NCBI RefSeq assembly: GCF_025567625.1
Contig: NZ_JAOQJC010000011.1
Location: forward strand, 62,001-126,000
Origin: Paenibacillus sp. J5C2022
GTDB taxonomy: Bacteria > Bacillota > Bacilli > Paenibacillales > Paenibacillaceae
Direction: 5' to 3'
Length of the DNA stretch: 64,000 nucleotides
A model generated the notes under the pieces. It ran no database searches, was not told the origin of the DNA, and saw only the letters and a list, made by a program, of their open reading frames with translations. A program made the position numbers and the translations under genes. Every line of letters starts with the position of its first letter. Positions within the stretch are counted from its first letter, which is position 1. Of the stretch, positions 8,873-16,633 are shown in pieces.

Positions 8873-8901
8873 GCCCTCAGAGGAAGCTCTGAGGGCTTTT
8901 T
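8873..8901 (+). terminator. rho-independent terminator
   Basis: Stem GCCCTCAGAG (8873-8882), loop GAAG, then CTCTGAGGGC (8887-8896), followed by five T (8897-8901). It ends the isomerase/oxidoreductase operon. Confidence 0.95.
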
Positions 8902-8979
8902 GCCGTGCGGTTAATAGTCCGGAGCGCAGAAGGTGCGTGTGGGAGAGGCGGTAAGGTACGGTGCATCGTCAGAAGATCG

Positions 8980-9112
8980 GAAAGCAACTGTTTTGGGTGT
9001 TGCAAGTCATGTAGCCACGGTTGGAGATTGGAAAATGTGCGAAAGACGGGCTGCAGGCCATGTAGCCTCGGTTGGAGTTAGGAAGTGGGTGAATTGCGGG
9101 CTGCAGACATAA
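8980..9112. repeat. 51-bp direct repeat, two copies (array D)
   Basis: CATGTAGCC(A/T)CGGTTGGAG occurs at 9008-9026 and 9059-9077, exactly 51 bp apart, and GGGCTGCAG follows each copy. This is a short relic of a 51-bp tandem array like those at 2.2 and 52.5 kb. The rest of 8902-9284 holds no gene that I can support, only the leader of the CAP-domain gene. Confidence 0.7.
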
Positions 9113-9284
9113 ATAAAGCGCTTATATTCGCATGAGTAGATTCTAATAAAGCAGTATTGGCGCGTAATTGAGCTCCTTTTTGGACGAAGTGGAAATTATT
9201 GTGTCATGAATCCGCTATACCCCCATGCTACTATTAGTGCGTCGGCGCAAGCCTGCAAAATTATTCATTGGGAGGATACTCGTA

Positions 9285-10115
9285 ATGACAAGAAAGTCGA
9301 AGTCTATTCGTGTCGGCGTAGCAAGTGTTGTAGCAGCAACGATGATCGGTAGCGGAGCACTCGTTCCCAAAGCTGAAGCATCCGTTCTGAATCCGAATTT
9401 CCAGCTTCAAACGCAATACATCAATTATGAATTTATAAATCACTTGGCTGAGAAATGCGGAATCGACCTCAGTAACCTGAACTTCGAATGGAACGGAATC
9501 GTCATCACTTGGCCGGGTGGTGCGGCAAAGCCGGTGCCGACGCCAGAACCGACACCGGAACCGACGCCAGAGCCAACACCGGAACCGACACCGGTACCGA
9601 CGCCAGAGCCAACACCGGAACCGACACCGGTACCGACGCCAGAGCCAACACCGGAACCGACACCGGTACCGACGCCAGAGCCTACACCGGTACCAACACC
9701 AGTACCGACGCCGGAGCCGACTCCAACGCCTGGAACGGGTACAGAGATGGGGACATTCCAATCGCAAGTGGTGGATCTGGTTAATAAAGAGCGTGCCAAT
9801 CAAGGATTGAAGCCACTGGCTACGGATTCGCTGCTGACCACAGTCGCAACGGAGAAAGCGAGAGATATGGACGTGAACAATTACTTCAGCCATACTTCTC
9901 CAACTTACGGCTCGCCATTCGACATGATGCGCTCGTACGGTGTGCAATACAGATACGCAGGCGAAAACATTGCATCCGGCCAACGCTCGCCTGAGCAAGT
10001 GATGAGAGACTGGATGAACAGCCCCGGCCATCGCGCTAACATCCTGAACGGCAACTTCACGAAGATTGGCGTAGGTTATGTGAACGGCGAGTGGGTACAG
10101 ATGTTTATTGGATAA
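9285..10115 (+). CDS. secreted CAP-domain (SCP-like) protein
   Basis: A 276-residue exported protein. A Lys/Arg-rich start and hydrophobic stretch end in KAEAS, a plausible signal-peptidase site near residue 30. A short domain follows, then a linker of about 65 residues made almost only of PTPEP repeats. The C-terminal CAP/SCP domain (about residues 157-276) is YkwD-like, with [19 protein letters not shown] and SPGHRANIL. Start 9285 has GGGAGG 9 nt upstream; the earlier in-frame start at 9225 lacks a ribosome site. The linker DNA is a minisatellite (9533-9729). Function is unknown; related Bacillus proteins are cell-wall or secreted factors. Confidence 0.92.
   Translation: MTRKSKSIRVGVASVVAATMIGSGALVPKAEASVLNPNFQLQTQYINYEFINHLAEKCGIDLSNLNFEWNGIVITWPGGAAKPVPTPEPTPEPTPEPTPEPTPVPTPEPTPEPTPVPTPEPTPEPTPVPTPEPTPVPTPVPTPEPTPTPGTGTEMGTFQSQVVDLVNKERANQGLKPLATDSLLTTVATEKARDMDVNNYFSHTSPTYGSPFDMMRSYGVQYRYAGENIASGQRSPEQVMRDWMNSPGHRANILNGNFTKIGVGYVNGEWVQMFIG
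9533..9729. repeat. coding minisatellite for PTPEP linker
   Basis: Imperfect tandem 18- and 36-42-nt units of the type CCGACGCCAGAGCCAACAC encode (PTPEP/PTPVP)n. Several neighbouring units are identical in third positions, which points to recent slippage or unequal crossing-over, so linker length probably varies between strains. Confidence 0.9.
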
Positions 10116-10139
10116 TCAGCAAGAGCAATTAAAATATTT

Positions 10140-10178
10140 GTGCACAGGGCGCTAGCCGCCCTCTGCACACTGGTTTTT
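10140..10178 (+). terminator. hairpin terminator between CAP and 3D genes
   Basis: GTGCACAGGGCG (10140-10151) pairs with CGCCCTCTGCAC (10157-10168) and is followed by TTTTT (10174-10178). It lies only 3 nt before the AGGAGG of the next gene, so it may partly uncouple the two genes. Confidence 0.8.
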
Positions 10179-10193
10179 ATAGGAGGAAATGCA

Positions 10194-10817
10194 GTGAAGA
10201 AATCTATAATTATTAGTGCAGCTATCGCTTTATCGATCTCGTTATCCGCAGGTACGACCTATGCGGCTTCGTCGCATACCGTCGTCAGCAACGATACATT
10301 CTGGAAATTGTCTCAACAGTACAACATAGCGCTGGAGCAATTGATGAGCGCCAATGCCGGCCTCGATCCGCTGAACTTGCAGATTGGCACGAAGCTTGTC
10401 ATTCCCGGTACAATTACAAGTATGAACGCCAATGAAGCGGCGCCTGTACAGCCGGAAGCCAAGACAGTTATGGCTCCTAGCGGCGTGCAATATACTTATG
10501 CCAAGCAATTGAATGTGAAAGCAACCGCCTATACCGCTTCCGCAGCGGAGAACGGAGGATGGGCCGGTCTTGACTACTTCGGCAACAAGCTGAAGGTCGG
10601 GACGGTTGCAGTAGATCCCAAAATGATTCCGCTGGGCACGAAGCTTTATGTTACAGGCTATCAATATAACGGGTTGCCGGCAGGCGGCATGCTGGCTACG
10701 GCAACAGATATGGGCGGTTCAATTAAAGGCAACCGGATCGATCTGTTCGTCCCGGGCACGACTCAGCAAGCGAGTAAATTCGGCATTCAAGACGTCCAGG
10801 TATATATTCTGAAATAG
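10194..10817 (+). CDS. LysM and 3D-domain exported protein
   Basis: A 207-residue secreted protein probably acting on peptidoglycan. GTG 10194 is the start, with AGGAGG at 10181-10186. A signal peptide (about residues 1-25, ending TTYAASS) leads into a LysM module (HTVVSNDTFWKLSQQYNI to LVIPG) and a C-terminal 3D domain named after three Asp residues, here seen in TATDMGG and GNRIDLFVPG. This architecture matches YocH/YuiC-like muralytic or stationary-phase proteins. A terminator hairpin separates it from the CAP gene upstream. Confidence 0.92.
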   Translation: MKKSIIISAAIALSISLSAGTTYAASSHTVVSNDTFWKLSQQYNIALEQLMSANAGLDPLNLQIGTKLVIPGTITSMNANEAAPVQPEAKTVMAPSGVQYTYAKQLNVKATAYTASAAENGGWAGLDYFGNKLKVGTVAVDPKMIPLGTKLYVTGYQYNGLPAGGMLATATDMGGSIKGNRIDLFVPGTTQQASKFGIQDVQVYILK

Positions 10818-10820
10818 TAA

Positions 10821-10860
10821 AAAAGGGCCAATTGCTTGATTCACAAGCAGTTGGTCCTTG
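10821..10860. terminator. bidirectional hairpin terminator
   Basis: GGGCCAATTGCTTG (10825-10838) pairs with CAAGCAGTTGGTCC (10844-10857). On the minus strand it is followed by TTTTTT, a strong signal for the deacetylase gene. On the plus strand the tail is weaker. Confidence 0.8.
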
Positions 10861-10893
10861 CTTCTCCTGTCGCTGCTTCTCCCGATCGCTTCG

Positions 10894-11724
10894 TTACCGG
10901 TACGCTTTCTTGCCCAGCAGTTCAGGCAGGGTGACGAGCTCGTAGCCTTCTTTACGCAGCTTGCTGATCAACCGCGGCAGCGCTTCTACAGTTCCGCTTA
11001 GATCCTCATCTCCGCCCCCATGCTGCAAAATGATGGAGCCGGACTGCAGCGTACGATCAATATTGACCAGCACCCGATCGCTGGTCGCCCCTTGTCTCCA
11101 GTCTTCAGAATCGACATCCCAATTAATGATGGTGTAGCCGTTCCTCATCCCCCAGCGTACTTGCGATGGCAGCACTTCTCCATAGGGCGGCCGAATGAAG
11201 CGGGGGGACAAGCCTGTAAGATGGCGAATAATGACATTCGTACGCCAGATCTGATATTCGAACTTCTCTTGGGGCAGCTTGGAGTACAGCGCATGATTAT
11301 AGGAATGGTTGCCTATTATATGGCCTTCCCTGCTCATACGCTGGATGATTGCCGGGTACTTGGCCGCCCTGCTGCCTACGACGAAGAAGGTCGCGCACAC
11401 ATCATGCCGGGCCAGTATATCCAATATGGCCGGCGTATAGCGCGGATCGGGCACATCGTCGAAGGTTAATGCGACAAGCTTGCGGCTGCGCGGCCCATTC
11501 ATGATGAATGTGGAAGGGAACATATGATGAAGCTTTACCCATGACATTACAGCGGCCTTTCGCTGCTTCCCTTTCTTTCGCTGCTTGCTTTGAGCGGAGA
11601 CGGATTCGGCCTGTTCCTGGCCGGTATCTCTTGCAAGGACGGTGGAAACGGGGGTTAAGCTGATCAACATACTCATCATTATGACCGCAGCGACTGTTTT
11701 GGTAATCGACGCAAAAATTCCCAT
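10894..11724 (-). CDS. polysaccharide deacetylase (NodB domain), exported
   Basis: A 276-residue CE4 enzyme with an N-terminal signal or anchor segment (ITKTVAAVIMMSMLISLTP) and a basic linker, so it acts outside the cell, probably on peptidoglycan or chitin-like N-acetyl groups. All five NodB motifs are visible: TFDD, NHSYNH (metal His pair), RPPYGE, INWDVDSEDW and LQHGGG. ATG 11724 is chosen because the signal peptide starts there, with GAAGGACGGGAAG upstream; an in-frame extension to 11850 has no ribosome site. The gene stands alone. Confidence 0.93.
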   Translation of the reverse strand: MGIFASITKTVAAVIMMSMLISLTPVSTVLARDTGQEQAESVSAQSKQRKKGKQRKAAVMSWVKLHHMFPSTFIMNGPRSRKLVALTFDDVPDPRYTPAILDILARHDVCATFFVVGSRAAKYPAIIQRMSREGHIIGNHSYNHALYSKLPQEKFEYQIWRTNVIIRHLTGLSPRFIRPPYGEVLPSQVRWGMRNGYTIINWDVDSEDWRQGATSDRVLVNIDRTLQSGSIILQHGGGDEDLSGTVEALPRLISKLRKEGYELVTLPELLGKKAYR

Positions 11725-11803
11725 TTTCACTTCCCGTCCTTCAATCATGAAATGGTGTATTCGTAATTTTGCCGACATTGCCGGTATCCATTCGTCCTCC
11801 AAT

Positions 11804-11841
11804 AAAAAAACTTGCTCCAAGACGGGATGTCCTGAAGCAAG
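11804..11841 (-). terminator. rho-independent terminator of the chemoreceptor gene
   Basis: On the minus strand CTTGCTTCAGGAC / GTCTTGGAGCAAG forms a stem followed by seven T (complement of 11804-11810). It ends transcription from the gene at 11859. Confidence 0.92.
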
Positions 11842-11858
11842 CTGGTGCAATAACTCCT

Positions 11859-13124
11859 TTATTTCACTTTGAATACTTGAATCGTGCGCTGCAGTTGGGT
11901 AGCCATAGATAGCATGCGCTCCGTCTCCTCGACGACGGCCTGAACGGATGCGATCTGTTCGTTCATGGAGGCGGATACCTGCTCCGTGCCCGCGGCGGAT
12001 TGCTGGGTTATGGCGGAGATATTCTGGATCGCCGATGATATTTTGCGTGCGCTGTCCAGCATGGCATCGCTTTCCTGGGAGAACGCATAGATCTGATCCG
12101 TTATGAATCGTATGCTTTCGACGATCTCCTTGAACACAACCTCCGATTGATTGATGTGTACGGATTGAAGCTGAACGGCTTCTTCGTTGATCTTCATATT
12201 GTTGATAGCTTGCTTGATGCCTTCATCGATGCTCTTCACAAGATTGAATACTTGCTTCGTAGATGCAGTGGATTCTTCCGCCAGCTTGCGCACCTCCTGC
12301 GCTACGACTGCGAAGCCCCTGCCATGATCGCCCGCACGGGCTGCTTCAATGGATGCATTCAGCGAGAGCAGATTCGTCTGCTCCGCAATGTCCGAGATGG
12401 TCGTTGTAATAGCGGAGATGCCTTGCGCCTTGCGCGCGAGATCTTGAATCGTCTCGGCCACCTTGGCGGTTGCGTCTACATTGCGCTGCATGCCGGATGC
12501 CTGAACCTCCAGCGCATCCTGCCCCTTCTGTACGAGCTGAACCGTCTGTTCGGAGCAGGTATTCATCTCCTTCGTGGACTGCGCATATGCGGATACCTTC
12601 TGCTCGATCTCATTGATGGATTCGCTCATGTCCGCGACATCATCCGATATGGCATTCGCTCCCGTCGCCAGCTCGTTGGAAGAAGCGGCTACCTGTTCCA
12701 TGGCAATCTTGATATTGTTGTTCTTGTCGAAGATGCTGCGGCTCGTATCGGCGACATGACGGATTATGTTCGTTGTCTCGGACAATATATCTCGGAGCTT
12801 GTCTACCATGCTGTTGAAGGAATGGCCCAGTTCTCCGGTTCCCGAAGAAGAGGAAGTATCGATCTTCTGAGTGAAATCACCTTTGGAGATGCTGTAAGCG
12901 GCACTGGATATTTCATCGAAGGAGTGGGTAATCGCTCCCTCGAGGAAGGATACAGTGGGATACAATGCGACTGCAAGGATTGCGGCAACAATGACAATGG
13001 ACACGATATTGCCGCCTGCAATGGCAATCGCTGTAATGGCAGCGATAGTAAAGAGCAGCAAATTGGAATAAAGCATGATTAACAATTTATTGCGTACCGT
13101 TTGCGAATAGTACCATTGAATCAT
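11859..13124 (-). CDS. methyl-accepting chemotaxis protein, no extracellular sensor
   Basis: A 421-residue chemoreceptor. Two transmembrane helices (about residues 13-33 and 38-58) are separated by only a few residues, so there is no periplasmic-type ligand domain. A HAMP-like segment follows ([14 protein letters not shown]). The long signalling coiled coil has the conserved hairpin tip [18 protein letters not shown], the contact site for CheA/CheW. GGAG lies upstream of the start. It probably senses membrane, redox or intracellular cues. It is transcribed alone. Confidence 0.95.
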   Translation of the reverse strand: MIQWYYSQTVRNKLLIMLYSNLLLFTIAAITAIAIAGGNIVSIVIVAAILAVALYPTVSFLEGAITHSFDEISSAAYSISKGDFTQKIDTSSSSGTGELGHSFNSMVDKLRDILSETTNIIRHVADTSRSIFDKNNNIKIAMEQVAASSNELATGANAISDDVADMSESINEIEQKVSAYAQSTKEMNTCSEQTVQLVQKGQDALEVQASGMQRNVDATAKVAETIQDLARKAQGISAITTTISDIAEQTNLLSLNASIEAARAGDHGRGFAVVAQEVRKLAEESTASTKQVFNLVKSIDEGIKQAINNMKINEEAVQLQSVHINQSEVVFKEIVESIRFITDQIYAFSQESDAMLDSARKISSAIQNISAITQQSAAGTEQVSASMNEQIASVQAVVEETERMLSMATQLQRTIQVFKVK

Positions 13125-13395
13125 TATGTAAGCGCTCCTTTTCTTAGAATAACCATATTATAGCACACGAAGTGCGAAAATGGTCTATAATTGTCAAAGC
13201 CTATTATAGTACTTATCGGAGGACTTTAGACCGATTTGAATAGGTATATTAGCGCAAATTTCTTTTCGGAAAATACAAATAAACTTTTCGGTGAAATCAA
13301 GCATGGGGCCATGTACCATTATAGACAATTCGAGACCTGAGAAATTTGTCGGGTTGCTATATTTTATGTCGATTATAAGGAGGGAGTTTACGCGT

Positions 13396-13803
13396 ATGAA
13401 GGAGAATTCGACATCGCTTGCGCGACAGGTGGATTTTGTATTCCGGCAACTGGAGGGGGAGTTGAAGAACACGGCGGCCGGTACGATATTGATTCACATT
13501 CGGAACAATGCAGTGGGGAAGTTCGGCTTGCGTCATCATCCCATCTCAAGCAAGGACGGTAAGCTGGAGCCTGCCAATTGCGGCCTGACGACCCAGCAGG
13601 TTCAAGATTTTCGCCAGATGGCCATTGCTGCGTTAAAGTACAGAAAAGATTGGACACACGGCGAAATTCTGTATGATTTCTCTGTTCGCGCCAATACGAA
13701 TTCCTGGTCGGCAAGCGTACTGTATGAATCCAATTACAATATGGCCAGCTGGAATTCGCGATTTCAAGCCCGCAAGTTCGGTCTTCAGACCGATTACTGC
13801 TAG
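13396..13803 (+). CDS. hypothetical protein, 135 aa
   Basis: Not recognised. ATG 13396 follows a very strong AAGGAGGGAG ribosome site (13377-13386). The protein is soluble, begins with MKENSTSLARQVDF, and is rich in aromatic residues near the C-terminus (SWSASVLYESNYNMASWNSRF). No signal peptide, membrane segment or known motif. It is a single-gene unit between the chemoreceptor (divergent) and a terminator-like hairpin. Confidence 0.75.
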   Translation: MKENSTSLARQVDFVFRQLEGELKNTAAGTILIHIRNNAVGKFGLRHHPISSKDGKLEPANCGLTTQQVQDFRQMAIAALKYRKDWTHGEILYDFSVRANTNSWSASVLYESNYNMASWNSRFQARKFGLQTDYC

Positions 13804-13838
13804 CGGCGATTCCAAGAAGATCATTAACGAATGGGCAT

Positions 13839-13893
13839 AAGGACCTCTGCATCACCTTTGCATCCGCATACCGGGCTTAGCGAGGTCCTTCTT
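13839..13893 (+). terminator. probable terminator hairpin
   Basis: AAGGACCTC (13839-13847) pairs with GAGGTCCTT (13882-13890), with a 34-nt loop and a weak TTCTT tail. It is placed between the 135-aa gene and the convergent ycgQ. Confidence 0.55.
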
Positions 13894-13917
13894 CCGATAA
13901 AATTGCAGCAATAATGG

Positions 13918-14847
13918 CTATGAGCCAAATTCGAGATCGGGATAGACATAAGGCGATTCCGGCGCTTCGATACGCTCGATCTTCCGTGTATCGATCACAA
14001 TGATTTCATGTTCTCTGTAGAGAGAGGTCGTTAGCTTGCCGCGCACCCTCACCCATTCATCCTCTCCATACTCTCGCGCTTTCGGCCAGATAATCATCAG
14101 GCCGTAAGGAAGAGCGTCTGCAGAGCAGCAGTTCATTGCGAATCTGCTGACGGCAATCCTGTCCTCGCCCATCTCTTCTTCCCGATAGACGAAGCCGGTT
14201 ATTTCCACTTCCTTGCCAATGAACGCTTCCCGGTACAGATCCAGTGTCGTCAACGTCTCGATAAATTGCTTCTCCGGCACGGCAATAAGCTCCTGCTCGT
14301 ACAACAGCTTGCCGTATGCGGCATGGTCAACCGTATACTGATCGGAGGGGAACAAGGTGTCCAGCGCATCCGAATCGTCTGATGGATTCGGCGCTTCAGC
14401 CTGCTCGCCTGTGTCGGACTCCGTTCTGTCCAGCTCGGATGCCTTCTGCTTCGATGGCGCCGTCTCATCGTTCAAGCGGGCGATGGAGCCGCTGCCATTC
14501 AAGCTGACCCCCTTCTTCGCCGCCAGTGCGCTCCCCAGCGTGCCGGTAGGAGCGAGGAAGCCCAGCAGAAGCGGGAATAGGAACAGGCCGTAGATCATCA
14601 CATTTTTGATGCGGGACGGAGGAGGAGCGTGATCGCAGCCGCAGGAAGCGGTTCGTTTGCCGGACCTCGCCTTCAGCGCCATATACACTTGATAGACGGC
14701 GGCGGTATACAGGCCGATCGCGGACAGCTTGATCCATATTTCCATCCGAGGGGCGATATAGAGAATCATCTCTCCTGTTCGGAACAAATAGACAATCAGC
14801 ATGGCGAAGCCCGCCAGAATGGCAGCCCGCAGCAGATGATGCATCAT
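13918..14847 (-). CDS. ycgQ: YcgQ-like TIGR03943 family protein
   Basis: A 309-residue membrane-linked partner of the YcgR permease. The N-terminus has two hydrophobic helices and a short Cys motif (SCGCDH), a third helix follows, and the C-terminal half is a soluble domain containing the family-typical MNCCSADALPYGL. The ATG at 14847 overlaps the ycgR stop as ATGA, and GGAGGT lies 6 nt upstream. The pair is known from Bacillus as a putative permease with an accessory subunit. Together with the Zur-like box upstream, a role in metal homeostasis is likely but inferred. Confidence 0.87.
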   Translation of the reverse strand: MMHHLLRAAILAGFAMLIVYLFRTGEMILYIAPRMEIWIKLSAIGLYTAAVYQVYMALKARSGKRTASCGCDHAPPPSRIKNVMIYGLFLFPLLLGFLAPTGTLGSALAAKKGVSLNGSGSIARLNDETAPSKQKASELDRTESDTGEQAEAPNPSDDSDALDTLFPSDQYTVDHAAYGKLLYEQELIAVPEKQFIETLTTLDLYREAFIGKEVEITGFVYREEEMGEDRIAVSRFAMNCCSADALPYGLMIIWPKAREYGEDEWVRVRGKLTTSLYREHEIIVIDTRKIERIEAPESPYVYPDLEFGS

Positions 14848-15875
14848 AGCCATACCTCCGCAATCGTTGATCCAATCAATGTGAATGCTGCACATAACAC
14901 AATCAGCAGAAGAACGAATTTAACCTTGAACGTGGACAGCAGCATAAGCGTATTTTTGAAGTCGATCATCGGGCCGAATACGAGAAAGGCGAGCAGCGGT
15001 CCTTGCGAGAACAAGCCGCCGAATGAAGATGCGATAAAGGCGTCCGACGTGGAGCAAATGGATAGCACATAGGCAAATACCATCATAAAGCCATAGGCGA
15101 GAGCCGGCTGGTCGGCAAAGGATACCAAGGCTGCCCGGTCGATCACGGTCTGGATAATCGCGGTAAGAAAGGCGCCGAAGATGAGGTACTTGCCCATCTC
15201 GAAAAATTCATCGGAGGCGTGCGATAATGTAGCTGCAGCTCTTGCTCCGATTCCCTTCGGCACATGATGATGTTCCACGTGACTGTGACCGTGACTGCAG
15301 CCGGAGACGGCAGGAGGCGCTTCGCCTCTTAATGGGCTGCTCTTCATGAACAGATGAAGCAGCAGGCCGATGGCGACCGCAACACCGAAGGCAATGGCCA
15401 TTCTGGCATAAGCCATCTCCGGAGCGGTTCGGAAAGCGGTGAAGGTCGACGTATAAACGATAGGATTGACGATCGGACCCGCAAGCAAGTAGACAATGCC
15501 GATATAAGCGGGCATGCCCTTGCGGATAAGCCGACGGATGACGGGAATCATGCCGCATTCGCACAGCGGGAAGACGATGCCGAGCAGCCCCCCGAACAAG
15601 ACGCCGGCGACAGGATGGCGAGGCGTATACTTGCGGATGGTCTCATCGGTTACGAATACTTGCAACAGCGCCGAGAACAGGACGCCGAGCAGGATGAACG
15701 GAAAAGCCTCCAATATGATGCTGATGAACAAAATTTTAAAGTTCTGGAAATTGGCGCTCTCAAGCGCATGCGCAAGCTCCGGAAGAAGCTCCCGTTCCGT
15801 TAAAATCAAGTAGAGCATGACGATGCAGCCCAAGCCCAGCAAGGAGGTGCCATACTTCATTAAAGGTCGTCTCAT
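14844..15875 (-). CDS. ycgR: YcgR-like permease (DUF318 family)
   Basis: A membrane permease of about 343 residues and about nine helices. Typical segments are EAFPFILLGVLFSALLQVF, ECGMIPVIRRLIRKGMP and a His-rich cytoplasmic loop (CSHGHSHVEHHH) that could bind metal. The frame is open to 15923, but the ATG at 15875 is preferred. It has GGAGTGG upstream, and the region between the two ATGs holds a Zur-like palindrome downstream of a -10-like TATACT. It is translationally coupled to ycgQ. The transported species is not established. Confidence 0.85.
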   Translation of the reverse strand: MRRPLMKYGTSLLGLGCIVMLYLILTERELLPELAHALESANFQNFKILFISIILEAFPFILLGVLFSALLQVFVTDETIRKYTPRHPVAGVLFGGLLGIVFPLCECGMIPVIRRLIRKGMPAYIGIVYLLAGPIVNPIVYTSTFTAFRTAPEMAYARMAIAFGVAVAIGLLLHLFMKSSPLRGEAPPAVSGCSHGHSHVEHHHVPKGIGARAAATLSHASDEFFEMGKYLIFGAFLTAIIQTVIDRAALVSFADQPALAYGFMMVFAYVLSICSTSDAFIASSFGGLFSQGPLLAFLVFGPMIDFKNTLMLLSTFKVKFVLLLIVLCAAFTLIGSTIAEVWL

Positions 15876-15894
15876 GAATGATTCCACTCCATCT

Positions 15895-15936
15895 TTTATG
15901 TAATCATTACGATTAAACGTCATTATGATTAGTATA
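15895..15936 (-). promoter_or_regulatory. Zur-like operator and -10 region upstream of ycgRQ
   Basis: The palindrome GTAATCATTAC (15900-15910), extended rightward to ATTACGATT, matches the Bacillus Zur consensus core (GTAATNATTAC, right arm intact) with 14 of 20 defined positions of the full box. A TATACT (15936 to 15931 on the minus strand) lies just upstream, so the box would cover the start of transcription. No good -35 was found. Confidence 0.6.
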
Positions 15937-15969
15937 GCGTATGCGGCTTGTCTTGGCGATAGGACAGCT

Positions 15970-16149
15970 TTAATGTTTGTCGGTTTTTTTTCTGAGACGC
16001 GCTTTCACAATAAATCCGGTACCTATGCTGAATAGGCTCAGAACGCTGAACAACAGGACCAGCCAGCCGTTGTGGCTAATAGAGATAGCCGTAGCGCTCA
16101 TGAACAGGACGGACATCACGGCAAAAAATAGCGATAGTGATTTGGACAT
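15970..16149 (-). CDS. small two-helix membrane protein (DUF5325/YlaF-like), 59 aa
   Basis: A 59-codon reading frame with two hydrophobic helices (SLFFAVMSVLFMSATAI and WLVLLFSVLSLFSIGTGF) and a basic tail ending KARLRKKTDKH. The ATG at 16149 follows GAGGAGAGA on the minus strand at normal spacing. Size and layout match the small DUF5325/YlaF membrane proteins of Bacillales, a tentative assignment. It lies between ycgR and the spore-protein gene and is divergent from the latter. Confidence 0.72.
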   Translation of the reverse strand: MSKSLSLFFAVMSVLFMSATAISISHNGWLVLLFSVLSLFSIGTGFIVKARLRKKTDKH

Positions 16150-16182
16150 GGAAGTCTCTCCTCATATTTTTTTTAGAATGCG

Positions 16183-16211
16183 GCATAGTTTTCGAAAGGA
16201 TGCACATAATA
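16183..16211 (+). promoter_or_regulatory. sigma-G-type forespore promoter
   Basis: GCATA (16183-16187) and CATAATA (16205-16211), 17 bp apart, fit the published sigma-G pattern gHATR and cATWMTA. It lies 55 nt before the SASP start, as expected for a gene expressed in the forespore. Confidence 0.75.
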
Positions 16212-16265
16212 TGTTTGCAAGCTTGCAACAGATTAAAGTGCAGAGGACGAAAGGAGAAATACCGA

Positions 16266-16469
16266 ATGGCAAATCAATTAATTGTCCCACAAGCAACGCA
16301 AGCGCTAAATCAAATGAAACTTGAGGCAGCGCAAGAACTTGGCGTACAAATTCCGGCAGACGGCTATTACGGTAACGTTTCGACTCGTGATGCGGGTTCG
16401 CTTGGCGGATACATCACGAAGAAGCTTGTACAAATGGCCGAGCAGCAACTGTCTGGCGGATTCCGCTAA
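16266..16469 (+). CDS. alpha/beta-type small acid-soluble spore protein
   Basis: A 67-residue DNA-binding protein that coats and protects DNA in dormant spores. The family blocks are clear: MKLEAAQELGVQIPADG, including the KLEA context of the GPR germination protease site, and GSLGGYITKKLVQMAEQQL. ATG 16266 has AAGGAG (16251-16256) upstream, and a sigma-G-like promoter precedes it. Monocistronic, ended by the hairpin at 16503. Confidence 0.97.
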   Translation: MANQLIVPQATQALNQMKLEAAQELGVQIPADGYYGNVSTRDAGSLGGYITKKLVQMAEQQLSGGFR

Positions 16470-16502
16470 TAGCAACTCATACACAACTTGAAGTTGAAGC
16501 TA

Positions 16503-16529
16503 AAGCTCAAGGGCAACCTTGGGCTTTTT
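16503..16529 (+). terminator. terminator of the SASP gene
   Basis: AAGCTCAAGG pairs with CCTTGGGCTT around a GCAA loop and runs into TTTTT. Confidence 0.9.
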
Positions 16530-16556
16530 CATATTGACTTCAGAAAGCAAAAAAGC

Positions 16557-16599
16557 AAAAAAAGCAAGCTCCTTCCATTGTGAGGGATGGAGCTTGCTT
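16557..16599 (-). terminator. terminator of the yfhP-like gene
   Basis: On the minus strand AAGCAAGCTCC and GGAGCTTGCTT close a hairpin that is followed by seven T (complement of 16557-16563). Confidence 0.9.
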
Positions 16600-16633
16600 C
16601 GTCAATCCCGTTAATCCGCCAATGCCCATGGCA

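Noticed and set aside
12147..13082. 311-aa plus-strand ORF
   Set aside because: Antisense of the chemoreceptor gene.
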